From Hymenobacter rubripertinctus (GTDB taxonomy: Bacteria; Bacteroidota; Bacteroidia; Cytophagales; Hymenobacteraceae), in NCBI RefSeq assembly GCF_003583925.1, contig NZ_QYCN01000023.1, forward strand, positions 1 to 39,045: a stretch of DNA of 39,045 nt, written 5' to 3'. The position numbers were made by a program, and so were the translations under genes. The notes below the pieces were generated by a model. The model worked only from the letters and a program-made list of their open reading frames with translations, was not told the DNA's origin and did not search any database. Positions 17,695-26,698 of this stretch are shown one piece after another (positions within the stretch are counted from its first letter, which is position 1; each line of letters opens with the position of its first letter).

Positions 17695-18480
17695 ATGGCC
17701 GGAAGTAATCCTAACGCCAAACCGATGAACCTCACCCTGAAGGTGTGGCGTCAAAAAAACCGCATTACCAAGGGAGGCATCGTTGATTATCAGGTAAAAG
17801 ACATCTCGCCCGATATGTCGTTCCTGGAAATGCTGGACGTGCTTAACGAGGACCTGCTGCGCCAGGGTCAGGAGCCGGTGGCGTTCGACCACGACTGCCG
17901 CGAAGGGATCTGCGGCTCGTGCAACCTGTTCATCAACGGCCGCGCCCACGGCCCCGAGCAGGGTACCACAACCTGCCAGCTGCACATGCGCAAGTTCTCC
18001 GATGGTGACACCATCACCATCGAGCCCTGGCGCGCTACGGCCTTCCCCGTGAACAAGGACCTGAGCGTGGACCGCTCGGCCTTCGACCGGATTATCCAGG
18101 CCGGTGGCTACGTATCCATCAACACCGGCGGCACGCCCGACGCCAACGAGATTCCGATTCCGAAGGACATTTCGGACCGGGCCTTTGAGGCGGCTACCTG
18201 CATCGGGTGCGGGGCCTGCGTGGCCTCGTGCAAGAACGCTTCGGCCATGCTGTTCGTATCGGCCAAGGTGAGCCAGCTGGCCTTGCTGCCCCAGGGCCAC
18301 GTGGAGCGCAAAACCCGCGTGGAGAACATGGTAGCCCAGATGGACCTGGAAGGGTTCGGGGCCTGCACCAACATCGGCTCCTGCGCCGCCGAGTGCCCGG
18401 TGGGCATTTCGCTCGAGAACATTGCGATTCTCAACCAGGAGTTTCTGGCTGCTAAAGCTACTTCCAATAACCTGGCGTAA
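17695..18480 (+). CDS. sdhB: Succinate dehydrogenase iron-sulphur subunit
   Basis: The 261-residue subunit passes electrons from the flavin to the quinone site. The [2Fe-2S] ligands are Cys68, Cys73, Cys76 (CREGICGSC) and Cys94. The ferredoxin-like half has [12 protein letters not shown] with Cys169, Cys172, Cys175 and Cys179. It is completed by Cys224, Cys230 and Cys234 ([14 protein letters not shown]), supplying the [4Fe-4S] and [3Fe-4S] clusters. The opening '[10 protein letters not shown]' is usual for the type-B family. It is the last gene of sdhCAB and is followed by a good terminator at 18511. The start ATG 17695-17697 lies ten bases after the heptamer repeat. Confidence 0.97.
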   Translation: MAGSNPNAKPMNLTLKVWRQKNRITKGGIVDYQVKDISPDMSFLEMLDVLNEDLLRQGQEPVAFDHDCREGICGSCNLFINGRAHGPEQGTTTCQLHMRKFSDGDTITIEPWRATAFPVNKDLSVDRSAFDRIIQAGGYVSINTGGTPDANEIPIPKDISDRAFEAATCIGCGACVASCKNASAMLFVSAKVSQLALLPQGHVERKTRVENMVAQMDLEGFGACTNIGSCAAECPVGISLENIAILNQEFLAAKATSNNLA

Positions 18481-18510
18481 GGTTTTCGGTTACGCTAACA
18501 GGATTGCCCG

Positions 18511-18544
18511 AAAGGCGAAGCGGACTTCCGCTTCGCCTTTTTAG
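18511..18544 (+). terminator. Intrinsic terminator of sdhCAB
   Basis: A 13-bp stem (18511-18523 with 18528-18540), a 4-base loop and a T5 run at its end (18538-18542). Confidence 0.9.
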
Positions 18545-18608
18545 TGTACCAGGGCCAGGCACTCTTCCGCGCGGCCCGGCAACTTATTTCAGCCTCTTAT
18601 TTACCCTG

Positions 18609-19136
18609 ATGATAACCATTGTAGCCAGCACCAACCGCCCCCACTCACGCGCCCGCCGCATTGCCGATCTGTACCTGAACCTGCTGACCGAGCAAGGCGC
18701 GGAAGCCCAGATTCTGGACCTGGCCCTGCTGCCCGTCGATTTCACTACCTCGGCCCTTTACGACAACAGCGGGCGGCACCCCGAATTCAACCAACTGGTG
18801 GAGCTGGCCAATGCCGCCGACCGGCTGGTGTTCGTGGTGCCGGAATACAACTGCTCGTTTCCGGGGGTACTGAAGGCGTTTATCGACGGCCTCCCCTACC
18901 CGGGTGGTATCCGGGGCAAGAAGGCGGCCCTGGTGGGCCTGAGCAGCGGCGGTCAGGGCGGCCTGCTCGCCCTCAACCACCTCACCGACATTCTTATGTA
19001 TCTGGGCACGGCCGTGCTGCCCCAGCGCGTGCGCCTGCCCTTCATCGACCAGCACCTGAGCGACGATGGCGCGCTGACGGAGCCGCTGTACCAGCAGGTG
19101 TTGCAGGAGCAGGTAGAGCACTTGCTGCGGTTTTAA
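18609..19136 (+). CDS. NADPH-dependent FMN reductase
   Basis: The 175-residue flavodoxin-fold protein starts at ATG 18609-18611; the longer frame begins inside the sdhB terminator. It opens with 'ITIVASTNRPHSRARRIADLYL', where the Ser/Thr-rich loop binds FMN phosphate. It contains 'VFVVPEYNCSFPGVLKAFIDGL', the classic P-x-Y-N motif of the NADPH-dependent FMN reductase (ArsH/ChrR-like) family. 'KKAALVGLSSGGQGGL' follows. The likely role is reduction of flavin, quinones or similar acceptors in the cytoplasm. The natural substrate cannot be inferred. The upstream sdhB terminator suggests it is transcribed separately. Confidence 0.9.
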   Translation: MITIVASTNRPHSRARRIADLYLNLLTEQGAEAQILDLALLPVDFTTSALYDNSGRHPEFNQLVELANAADRLVFVVPEYNCSFPGVLKAFIDGLPYPGGIRGKKAALVGLSSGGQGGLLALNHLTDILMYLGTAVLPQRVRLPFIDQHLSDDGALTEPLYQQVLQEQVEHLLRF

Positions 19137-19163
19137 CTGACGGGTACAAAGTCGGTCTGTGGC

Positions 19164-19225
19164 GCGGACTTTAGTCCGCCCCCCCCCTGTAAAAGCGGCC
19201 TTTTCATGGGCGGCGGGCTGAAGTC
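19164..19225. repeat. GGACTTTAGTCC-type dispersed palindrome
   Basis: GCGGACT (19164-19170) and AGTCCGC (19173-19179) form a short perfect hairpin, followed by GGGCTGAAGTCCAGG near 19208. The second part is related to the element between murE and ftsI (36206-36284). The region has no coding character. Confidence 0.5.
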
Positions 19226-19318
19226 CAGGCCCCGGCGGCGGCGGTTGTTCGCGCATCCTACTCTACCTTGCGGCGGCAGATGCTTCGCTTGTTTTGTAGG
19301 TATGGCACGCTGTTTCGC

Positions 19319-19681
19319 TTATTCTCTGGCCCTGTCAATTCTGGTCCCGACTAAACGTCGGGACCAGAATTGACAGGGCCAGAATCCGCAGTTCTTCCCG
19401 GCAGGTGTCCGAAAAGTAGCCATTACTCGCACCCCGGGGTACACTACTTCCACGGTTTCAAATGGCAATACGCCCTTCAGAACACGGGTAACCCGCACCA
19501 GAATGGCATGGAACAGACGGATGCCATCGGGAAGGAAGTACGGTACGGTGCGTATGAGCTCCCCCTCGAAAATAAACGTGGCCTCCTGCATGAGCAGCTG
19601 CTCCGCGCCGGGTGTAGGATGGACGCGCCCCACCAGAGACGTCAGCAGACCGAAGCCAAGAAGCAGGAACAGACGAGCCAT
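19319..19681 (-). pseudogene. Truncated exported-protein gene, 3' end replaced by a hairpin
   Basis: From ATG 19679-19681 a signal segment (MARLFLLLGFGLLTSLVG) leads to a plausible domain. It reads 'EATFIFEGELIRTVPYF', then 'FHAILVRVTRVLKG', then 'FETVEVVYPGVRV'. This beta-strand pattern resembles the 'extracellular domain with export/adhesion' regions often seen in T9SS-secreted Bacteroidota proteins, though I cannot name the family. After about 100 residues the frame enters the perfect hairpin 19325-19383, where the residues (CGFWPCQFWSRR) lose all character, and stops at 19319. Such proteins are normally much longer, so this reads as a remnant cut by an insertion or deletion. A short functional protein is not excluded. 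Confidence 0.5.
19325..19383. repeat. Perfect 27-bp inverted repeat with 5-base loop
   Basis: Arms 19325-19351 and 19357-19383 are exact complements, loop TAAAC. The stem is TCTGGCCCTGTC, then AATTCTGGTCCCGAC. No T run follows on either strand, so it is not an ordinary terminator. It sits at the broken end of the truncated gene. Confidence 0.9.
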
Positions 19682-19797
19682 GAGCTGAAAATAGAGATTC
19701 GTAGTGAGATGAACACCCCGCTTGCACATCGTTTGCAGCTGGCGCACCAGGCCCGAAGGCTTGTTCGAAGCCGGTGCCGCAACACCGCCGCCCGCAG

Positions 19798-20006
19798 GTA
19801 TACAAGCTGGCTCGGAGGAGAGGATCGGTATACCCCTCAGGTATACGAACCGCGTCGGAGGAAGAAGCTTGTATACCTGAGTGGTATACCGACCGCGTCG
19901 GAGGAAGGAATTTGTATACTACTCAGGTATACAAACAGCGTTGGAGGAAGAAACTTGTATACCAGCTCAGATATACAAACCGCCTCCTCCGACGTTGTCG
20001 GTATAT
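19798..20006. repeat. 43-bp tandem array with paired GTATAC palindromes
   Basis: Units begin at 19798, 19841, 19884, 19927 and 19971, so the period is 43, 43, 43 and 44 bases. Each has GTATAC at its start and again 30 bases later, leaving 13 bases to the next unit. The last unit has the near-matches ATATAC and GTATAT at the same places. Cores in units 1-4 read about CGTCGGAGGAAG. In unit 5 the core reads CCTCCTCCGACG, the opposite orientation. The array ends 21 bases before the ATG of the HTH gene and has no coding character. Confidence 0.9.
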
Positions 20007-20027
20007 CAGCCTTGTTCCTTCTCCGAT

Positions 20028-20663
20028 ATGCATCCGACTAATCCAACTCCGGCGGCACCCTTAATCAGTCTTACCGCAGCCGTGCGCGCTCATTTTGCCT
20101 TGACGGGGCGCCAGTTGGCCCGCTACCTGGGCGTTACACCCGGCTTCGTACACCACCTGGAAACGGGCCGCCGGAGCCTATCGGCGCGGCTGGCACCGCG
20201 CCTGGTGGCACTGAGCCGCCTGTTGCCCCCGCCCCTGGGCCAGGGCCCGCCGGTGGCCCCGGAGCCCGATTTCTACGATCCGCTGGCACCGCTTCCGCTC
20301 CCGGAGCAGCTATTAGGCAGCACTGCGCCAACCGCCGCCGTTGCGCCCGATGCCCTGCACCAGCGCGTGCGCGATACCCGTCTGCTGCTGCTGGTACTGG
20401 GCCAGCGCTTGGCGCGTCAGCAGCAGCAGGCCGCTGCAATGGCCCGCCGAAGGCGCGGCCTGACCCAGCTTCGGGCTTCTGCCGCTCCGGCCGATGCGGC
20501 CGAGGCCGCCCATTACACGAAATGGCTCGCAGGCCTGACCCTGGACCTGGAACTCGACGAACCTGAGCCGGCCGCTACTACTACCACTCGCTGGCTCCTG
20601 GCGGCCCGCGTGGCCGGGCTCCGGGCCGAAGTAGCCGCCCTGAAAGCCAACCAGATTCTCTAG
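20028..20663 (+). CDS. Helix-turn-helix (XRE-like) protein
   Basis: The 211-residue protein starts at ATG 20028-20030; the longer frame runs back through the repeat array. Residues about 24-57 fit an XRE/Cro-type HTH: LTGRQLARYLGVTPGFVHHLETGRRSLSARLAPRL, the second helix 'GVTPGFVHHLETGRR' being the recognition helix. A proline-rich linker (about 66-95) follows. Residues about 100-211 are helical and rich in Leu, Ala and Arg (QRLARQQQQAAAMARRRRGL, and 'VAGLRAEVAALKANQIL' at the end), compatible with a coiled-coil or dimer region. It probably binds DNA, and the array directly before it is an obvious candidate operator. It is convergent with the CLC gene, only 17 bases apart. Target and ligand are unknown. 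Confidence 0.7.
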   Translation: MHPTNPTPAAPLISLTAAVRAHFALTGRQLARYLGVTPGFVHHLETGRRSLSARLAPRLVALSRLLPPPLGQGPPVAPEPDFYDPLAPLPLPEQLLGSTAPTAAVAPDALHQRVRDTRLLLLVLGQRLARQQQQAAAMARRRRGLTQLRASAAPADAAEAAHYTKWLAGLTLDLELDEPEPAATTTTRWLLAARVAGLRAEVAALKANQIL

Positions 20664-20680
20664 CGGCCTGCTCGCGTCGT

Positions 20681-21964
20681 TCAAACCTCCCGCAGCGGCT
20701 TGCCCTGCTGGCGTACCCAGCGGCGGTGCTTGGGCTCCCCGATAACCTGGGCCGAATAGATGCCGCGGTGGCCCGAGAACAGGTAGCTCACCACGCAGGC
20801 CAGTCCGGCGTAGAGGCCGCACTCCTGCCCGAACAGCTCCATAGCCATGAGCGTGCAGGCCAGCGGGGTGTTGGCGGCTCCCGCAAAAACGGCCACGAAG
20901 CCCATGCCCGCCAGCAGCGGCAAGGGCAGCGGCAGCAGCCAAGCCAGGGCGTTGCCCAGCGTGGCCCCCACGAAAAACAGGGGCGTTACCTCGCCGCCCT
21001 TGAAGCTGGCCCCCAGCGTGAGGGCGGTGAGCAGGATTTTGAGGGCGAAGGCATACGGTACCAGCGGCCCCCGGAACGCGGCCACGATGGTGGGCACACC
21101 CAGCCCGATGTAGTCGGTGGTGCCCAGGGCCCAGACCAGGCCGGCCACCACCACGCCACCCAGCGCGGGCCGCAGCGGGGGCCACTTCACCCGGCTTTTA
21201 TAAAAGCGGCCCACCGCGTGGGTAGCCCCGGCAAACAGGCGGCCGCCCAGCCCAAAAGCCACGCCCGCCGCCGCCGCCAGCAACAGGGTTTCCACAGACA
21301 GAGCCGGCACCATGGCCCCACCCAGGTGCGGGTAGGCGGTATGGCCCACGCCCCAGGCCCGGGTCACGAGGTCGGCCCCGGCGGCGGCCAGGAAGGCGGG
21401 CAGGATAGCATCGTAGCGGATGCGGCCCAAAAAAAACACTTCGAGCCCGAAAATGGCCCCGGCCAGCGGCGTCCCGAATACGGAGGCAAACCCCGCGCTG
21501 ATGCCCGCAATGAGCAGCACGCGCCGCTCCCGGCGGTGCAGGCCCAGGCGGCGGTGGAGCTGGTCGGCCAGGGAAGCGCCCATTTGCACGGCCGTACCCT
21601 CCCGGCCCGCCGAGCCCCCGAACAGGTGGGTGAGCACGGTACCCAGCAGCACCAGCGGGGCCATGCGCAGGGGCAGCACCGCCCGGGGGTGGTGAATTTC
21701 GTCGAGCAGCAGGTTGTTACCGGCTTCCACGCTTTGCCCCCAGTAGTGGTAGAGCAGCCCCACCAGCAGCCCCCCTACGGGCAGCAGGGCAATCATCCAG
21801 ACGTGGACCTCGCGCCAGTTGGTGGCCCAGTCGAGGGCCACCAGAAACCCCGCCGAGGCTGTGCCGGCCAGCAGGGCCACGCCCGCCCCCAGCACCAGCC
21901 AGCGCCCCAGGTAGAGCAGCAGCAGCCGGTATTCGGTCAGAAGCGCAGGCAGAGGGTTCTTCAT
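20681..21964 (-). CDS. CLC family chloride channel or transporter
   Basis: The 427-residue membrane protein starts at ATG 21962-21964; the ATG twelve codons earlier overlaps the promoter box. Motifs of the CLC fold are present: 'GGSAGREGTAVQMGAS', with Glu122 at the gating glutamate position, and 'GGEVTPLFFVGATLGN' in the second half. The loop 'GQSVEAGNNLLLDEIHHPRAVLPLRMAPLVLLGT' is typical of a bacterial subgroup lacking the standard GSGIP, so ion preference cannot be inferred. It has about ten to twelve membrane segments and no C-terminal CBS domains. It should move chloride, fluoride or a similar anion, perhaps exchanged for protons. It has its own -7 box and no operon partner. Confidence 0.93.
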   Translation of the reverse strand: MKNPLPALLTEYRLLLLYLGRWLVLGAGVALLAGTASAGFLVALDWATNWREVHVWMIALLPVGGLLVGLLYHYWGQSVEAGNNLLLDEIHHPRAVLPLRMAPLVLLGTVLTHLFGGSAGREGTAVQMGASLADQLHRRLGLHRRERRVLLIAGISAGFASVFGTPLAGAIFGLEVFFLGRIRYDAILPAFLAAAGADLVTRAWGVGHTAYPHLGGAMVPALSVETLLLAAAAGVAFGLGGRLFAGATHAVGRFYKSRVKWPPLRPALGGVVVAGLVWALGTTDYIGLGVPTIVAAFRGPLVPYAFALKILLTALTLGASFKGGEVTPLFFVGATLGNALAWLLPLPLPLLAGMGFVAVFAGAANTPLACTLMAMELFGQECGLYAGLACVVSYLFSGHRGIYSAQVIGEPKHRRWVRQQGKPLREV

Positions 21965-21989
21965 AGGCAATTCCCGAAGCGCGGGCGAA

Positions 21990-21997
21990 CAAAAGTA
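21990..21997 (-). promoter_or_regulatory. Possible -7 promoter box for the CLC gene
   Basis: TACTTTTG on the minus strand matches TAnnTTTG, 25 bases before the CLC ATG. No clear TTG is seen about 20 bases further upstream, so the promoter is incomplete by sequence. Confidence 0.45.
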
Positions 21998-22101
21998 CAT
22001 CGGCCGCCGCCAGCATCCCGGCAGCCGGAAACGACCCCTGCCACCCTCCCGTTCGGTTGGAAAATTACTACATTTCGTTCTGCGTTGCTTTGTTGCTCAT
22101 C

Positions 22102-23247
<1,146 letters not shown>

Positions 23248-23355
23248 GGGCCGGCAGCTGGTGGGGGCCGGCATTTAACCGGGCAGCTCAGCCGCCCAAA
23301 GCCGGCGGCCCGTATAGAGGCGTGCTTCTCCTTCCGCTTCCTGCTTTCTGCTCCT

Positions 23356-23520
23356 ATGAAACGCCTGCTTCTCTGCGTCAGCCTGGCCCTGGCGCTCGTC
23401 TCCTGCACCCTGAGTCCCCGCCAGAGCCGGGGCCGCCCCCTCAGTCCCGACCGCGAAATGATGACCCCGGCCCACTTTCCGGAGGACTCCGCCCTGCTCC
23501 GGCCCGACTCCATCCGCTGA
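23356..23520 (+). CDS. 54-residue lipoprotein
   Basis: ATG 23356-23358 to TGA 23518-23520 encodes 54 residues. The N-terminus MKRLLLCVSLALALVSC is a complete lipoprotein signal with Cys17 in the lipobox LVSC. The mature peptide is about 37 residues, rich in Pro, Arg and Ser, with 'LSPDREMMTPAHFPED' in the middle, and has no fold I recognise. The same strand and short distance from the peroxidase gene allow cotranscription, since no terminator separates them; the terminator at 23540 follows. It is too short for most gene finders. Confidence 0.6.
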   Translation: MKRLLLCVSLALALVSCTLSPRQSRGRPLSPDREMMTPAHFPEDSALLRPDSIR

Positions 23521-23539
23521 GCCCCGCGCCCTCTGTAAC

Positions 23540-23577
23540 GTAAAACGCTCATCCGGCTGGCCGGATGAGCGTTTTAC
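23540..23577. terminator. Perfect bidirectional terminator between the small lipoprotein gene and ftsZ
   Basis: Arms 23540-23556 and 23561-23577 are exact 17-base complements with a 4-base loop. The stem carries A4/T4 at its base in both directions. It lies 21 bases after the ftsZ stop and serves as the end of the dcw transcript. Confidence 0.9.
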
Positions 23578-23598
23578 ATGAATAGCATCCTCAGTCCG

Positions 23599-25083
23599 TT
23601 AGTCCACGTTGTCGTGCAGGAAGCGGTTGTCGCCCAGCAGCTCGTTGTCGTCGGAGAGGTTGAAGCGGCTGATGTTCTGCTCCGAGGAGGGCACCACGTT
23701 TTCCAGCTTCACTTGGCGGCGCAGGTAGGCGGGCGTATCCAGCTGGTCCTTGAGCGTGTCGTTGGTCAGGCCGTTGCTCAGGGCTTGCAGGCGCTGGCGG
23801 CGCTCCTCGGCCCGGGCATCCAGCGAGGGGCGGGGCAGCGCGTGCTGGGCAGCTACCGGGGCAGTCGTCGTCTGGGGCTGCTGATAAAGAACTGGCTCGG
23901 GCGTGGGCATCGAGGGGGCCGATACCGTTGGCTGCCCGTGCTGGGCGGGGGAGGTTTCCAGGTCGCGCTTCACTACCTGCGGCTCAGATTCTGCCGGGGT
24001 GGGCGTCCCGAACGTGGGCACGACGGACGTGTTTTCCGGGCGCTCCTCCTCTGCTTCCCCCACCTCCGCCTCAACGGCATTGGGGTCGCGGGGCACCACG
24101 GTTGTGATGTTGTGGGCGTCGCGGGCGAAGCCGGTGGCAATTACCGTCACCCGGATGCTCTGGCCCAGCGTGGGGTCGATACCGTGGCCGAAAATTACCT
24201 CCGCGTTCTGGCCGGCCTTCTCCTGAATGTACTCCGTGATTTCGGTGAGCTCATCCATTTCCAGCTCGGCCTGGTCGCCCGACATGATGCTGAGCAGAAT
24301 GCGTTGAGCCCCGTGGATATCGGTGTTGTTGAGCAGCGGCGAAGCCAGGGCCTCCTCGGCGGCCCGGGCCGCCCGGTTCTCGCCTTCCGTTACGGAGCTA
24401 CCCATTACAGCCGCGCCCGAGTCCTTCATCACCGTCTTCACGTCCTCAAAGTCCACGTTCACATCGGCCGTCACAGTAATGATTTCGGCAATGGATTTGG
24501 CGGCCGTACTCAGCACGGTATCGGCCTTGGCGAAGGCGGCCCGGATGGGCAGGTTGCCGTAGATTTCGCGGAGTTTATCGTTAAGAATCACCAGCACTGT
24601 GTCGCAGTTTTCGCTCAGCTCCTTGATGCCTTGCTCCGCCTGCTGCCGCTTCTTCTTGCCTTCAAACATGAACGGGGCCGTCACGATACCCACCGTGAGA
24701 ATGCCCAGCTCCTTGGCTACTTTGGCAATAACGGGGGCGGCCCCGGTGCCAGTGCCGCCGCCCATACCCGCCGTGATAAACACCATACGGGTACCGTTGC
24801 TGAGTAGCTCCCGGATTTGTTCGCGGCTCTCGATGGCCGCCTGCTTGCCCCGTTCGGGATTCGCACCCGCCCCCAGCCCTTCGGTCAGGTCGGCCCCGAT
24901 TTGCAGGCGGTTGGGCACCGTGGAGGAGGCCAGGGCCTGCTTGTCGGTGTTGCAGATGACGAATTCGACGTCCTTGATGCCCTGGCTGAACATGTGGTTC
25001 ACGGCATTGGAGCCGCCTCCCCCCACCCCAATCACCTTGATGATGGACGTCGATTGCGCCGGAATGTCAAATGTATAATTCAT
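23599..25083 (-). CDS. ftsZ: Cell division protein FtsZ
   Basis: FtsZ is the tubulin-like GTPase that forms the cytokinetic ring. The protein has 494 residues from ATG 25081-25083; the longer frame adds 21 residues read from intergenic repeat. The signature GGGTGTG is at residues 108-114. 'VIGVGGGGSNAVNHM' opens the GTP domain, and 'ANVDFEDVKTVM' provides the T7 loop. From about residue 330 to 450 comes a long, variable Pro/Gln/Glu-rich linker. The tail 'TPAYLRRQVKLENV' begins the conserved C-terminal part used for binding partners, and ends with LGDNRFLHDNVD. It is the last gene of the dcw cluster here, 136 bases after ftsA, with the terminator behind it. Confidence 0.98.
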   Translation of the reverse strand: MNYTFDIPAQSTSIIKVIGVGGGGSNAVNHMFSQGIKDVEFVICNTDKQALASSTVPNRLQIGADLTEGLGAGANPERGKQAAIESREQIRELLSNGTRMVFITAGMGGGTGTGAAPVIAKVAKELGILTVGIVTAPFMFEGKKKRQQAEQGIKELSENCDTVLVILNDKLREIYGNLPIRAAFAKADTVLSTAAKSIAEIITVTADVNVDFEDVKTVMKDSGAAVMGSSVTEGENRAARAAEEALASPLLNNTDIHGAQRILLSIMSGDQAELEMDELTEITEYIQEKAGQNAEVIFGHGIDPTLGQSIRVTVIATGFARDAHNITTVVPRDPNAVEAEVGEAEEERPENTSVVPTFGTPTPAESEPQVVKRDLETSPAQHGQPTVSAPSMPTPEPVLYQQPQTTTAPVAAQHALPRPSLDARAEERRQRLQALSNGLTNDTLKDQLDTPAYLRRQVKLENVVPSSEQNISRFNLSDDNELLGDNRFLHDNVD

Positions 25084-25219
25084 GTTGGAAGTCAATGATG
25101 AATTATGAGCGATGAGGTGTGAACTATGCATTTTGAACTGAGACAATCAAGCCGGTTCATTACCTGAACCAACGAAATCCTCCATTCATACTTCATACTT
25201 CTTAACTCACAACTCACAA
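25084..25219. repeat. Heptamer-period spacer between ftsA and ftsZ
   Basis: The 136-base gap holds two exact CATACTT units (25187-25200) and two AACTCAC units (25204-25217), with CTT-AA between. Nearer ftsZ a looser seven-base rhythm of ATGA/GTGA repeats is seen (about 25093-25120). The units differ in sequence but share the period. Several reach the ftsA stop codon, and GC content is lower than in the genes on either side. Confidence 0.7.
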
Positions 25220-26614
25220 CTAGTACTGTTTGTCGTCGAAGTCGTCGATCAGCAACCCTTTGGTGCGACTGAGGATCTTCTGGAAGAAGTCGCCGGCTCC
25301 CGACGATTTCTTGGCCGGCTCGCCAGCCGACGGAGTGGCCGGTTGCGGGGCCGGCACGTTGTGCTGAACCACGGCCACCGGCGCGGCCGGGCGCGCCTCA
25401 GTGGGGGCGCGGTAGTAGTTCTGCTCGGGCTCGTCGTAGCCGCGCTGGGCCACCCGATCATCGATGGAGCGGTAGCCGGCCAGCACGAGACCCACCGTGG
25501 TAGCGTACATCGGCGACTTCACGGCTTCGATCTTGCTCTTGCCTAGGTGCTCGTTGGGATAGCCAATGCGCGTATCCATACCGGTTACGTATTCCGTGAG
25601 CTGCACCAGATTCTGAAGCTGGGAGCCGCCGCCGGTCATCACGATGCCGGCCGCCAGCTTGTCCTGGAAGCCCAGGCGCTGAATTTCGGCGTACACCAGC
25701 TCCACAATTTCCTCCATCCGGGCCTCAATGATGTAGGCCAGGTTTTTCAGGCTGATTTCTTTGGGTGCCCGGTCGCGCAGGCCGGGAATGCTCACGATTT
25801 CGTACTCGGAGGCTTCCTCGGCAATGGCTTTGCCGAATTTCACCTTGAGTTGCTCGGCCTGGTTCTGCATCACGAGGCAACCCTGCTTGATGTCGGAAGT
25901 GATGATGTTGCCCCCGAAAGGCAGCACCGCCGCGTGGCGGATGATGCCATCCTTGAATACGGCCAGATCGGTCGTGCCGCCCCCGATGTCAATCAGGGCC
26001 ACGCCGGCCTCCTTCTCTTCATCCGACAGCACCGACATGCTCGATGCCAGCGGCTCGAGAATCAGGTTATCGATTTCCAGCCCGGCCTTTGTAACGCACT
26101 TGTAAATGTTGTTGATGGCCGTGCTCTGGGCCGTGATGATGTGGAAGTTGCCCTCCAGGCGCACGCCCGACATGCCCACGGGGTCCAGGATGCCCTCCTC
26201 GTAATCCACCTTGTAGTCCTGGGGCATTACGTGGATGATCTGGGAGCCGGGGGGCGTCACGAGGCGGTACATGTCGCTGGTGAGGCGCTCCACGTCGGCC
26301 TGGGTAATTTCGTTCTCGGCCGAGGCGCGGGTGATGCTGCCGTTGTGTTGCAGGCTTTTGATGTGCTGGCCCGCAATGCCCACGTTCACCACCCCAATGT
26401 TGATGCCCGACTGCTCCTCGGCCTGGCGAATGGCGCGCTTAATGGCGTCCACCGTCTTGTCGATGTTCGACACGATGCCCCGCACCACGCCCTCCGACAC
26501 GGCTTTGCCCAGGCCCAAAATTTCGAGCTTGCCGAACTCGTTTTTCCGCCCGACCAGAGCGCAGATTTTGGTGGTACCGATATCGAGGCCGACTACAATC
26601 TTATCGTGTTGCAT
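25220..26614 (-). CDS. ftsA: Cell division protein FtsA
   Basis: FtsA is the actin-like protein that tethers FtsZ filaments to the membrane. The 464-residue protein has the ATP-site signatures 'VVGLDIGTTKICALVG' near the start, 'GVALIDIGGGTTDLAVF' (phosphate 2) and 'AAGIVMTGGGSQLQNL' (adenosine loop). The 1C subdomain region with 'GQHIKSLQHNGSI' separates FtsA from MreB-like actins. After residue about 390 a Pro/Ala-rich linker leads to a short C-terminal segment FFQKILSRTKGLLIDDF, which fits the amphipathic membrane-targeting helix. It begins at ATG 26612-26614, 84 bases after ftsQ. Confidence 0.97.
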   Translation of the reverse strand: MQHDKIVVGLDIGTTKICALVGRKNEFGKLEILGLGKAVSEGVVRGIVSNIDKTVDAIKRAIRQAEEQSGINIGVVNVGIAGQHIKSLQHNGSITRASAENEITQADVERLTSDMYRLVTPPGSQIIHVMPQDYKVDYEEGILDPVGMSGVRLEGNFHIITAQSTAINNIYKCVTKAGLEIDNLILEPLASSMSVLSDEEKEAGVALIDIGGGTTDLAVFKDGIIRHAAVLPFGGNIITSDIKQGCLVMQNQAEQLKVKFGKAIAEEASEYEIVSIPGLRDRAPKEISLKNLAYIIEARMEEIVELVYAEIQRLGFQDKLAAGIVMTGGGSQLQNLVQLTEYVTGMDTRIGYPNEHLGKSKIEAVKSPMYATTVGLVLAGYRSIDDRVAQRGYDEPEQNYYRAPTEARPAAPVAVVQHNVPAPQPATPSAGEPAKKSSGAGDFFQKILSRTKGLLIDDFDDKQY

Positions 26615-26661
26615 GGGGAGGAAGGGCGAGAGAGTTGCGGTTGGATGCAGGAAAGGGGTGT

Positions 26662-26688
26662 CTAATACGCTTTAAGGTAGCGTATTAG
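26662..26688. repeat. Perfect 10-bp hairpin between ftsQ and ftsA
   Basis: CTAATACGCT (26662-26671) and AGCGTATTAG (26679-26688) with a 7-base loop. No T run follows on the minus strand beyond a broken one, so it may be an attenuator or a processing hairpin rather than a terminator. Both genes belong to the same operon. Confidence 0.65.
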
Positions 26689-26698
26689 GCGGATAATT

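Noticed and set aside
19798..20006. CRISPR array at the 43-bp repeats
   Set aside because: The whole unit repeats, with no unique spacers between conserved repeats and no cas genes in the window.
19370..20041. Open frame through the 43-bp array
   Set aside because: The unit of 43 is not a multiple of three, so the frame shifts in each unit and has no codon structure; the array is better read as DNA.
25084..25146. N-terminal extension of FtsZ by 21 residues
   Set aside because: The residues come from the heptamer-like spacer, and FtsZ normally begins at MNYTFDIP.
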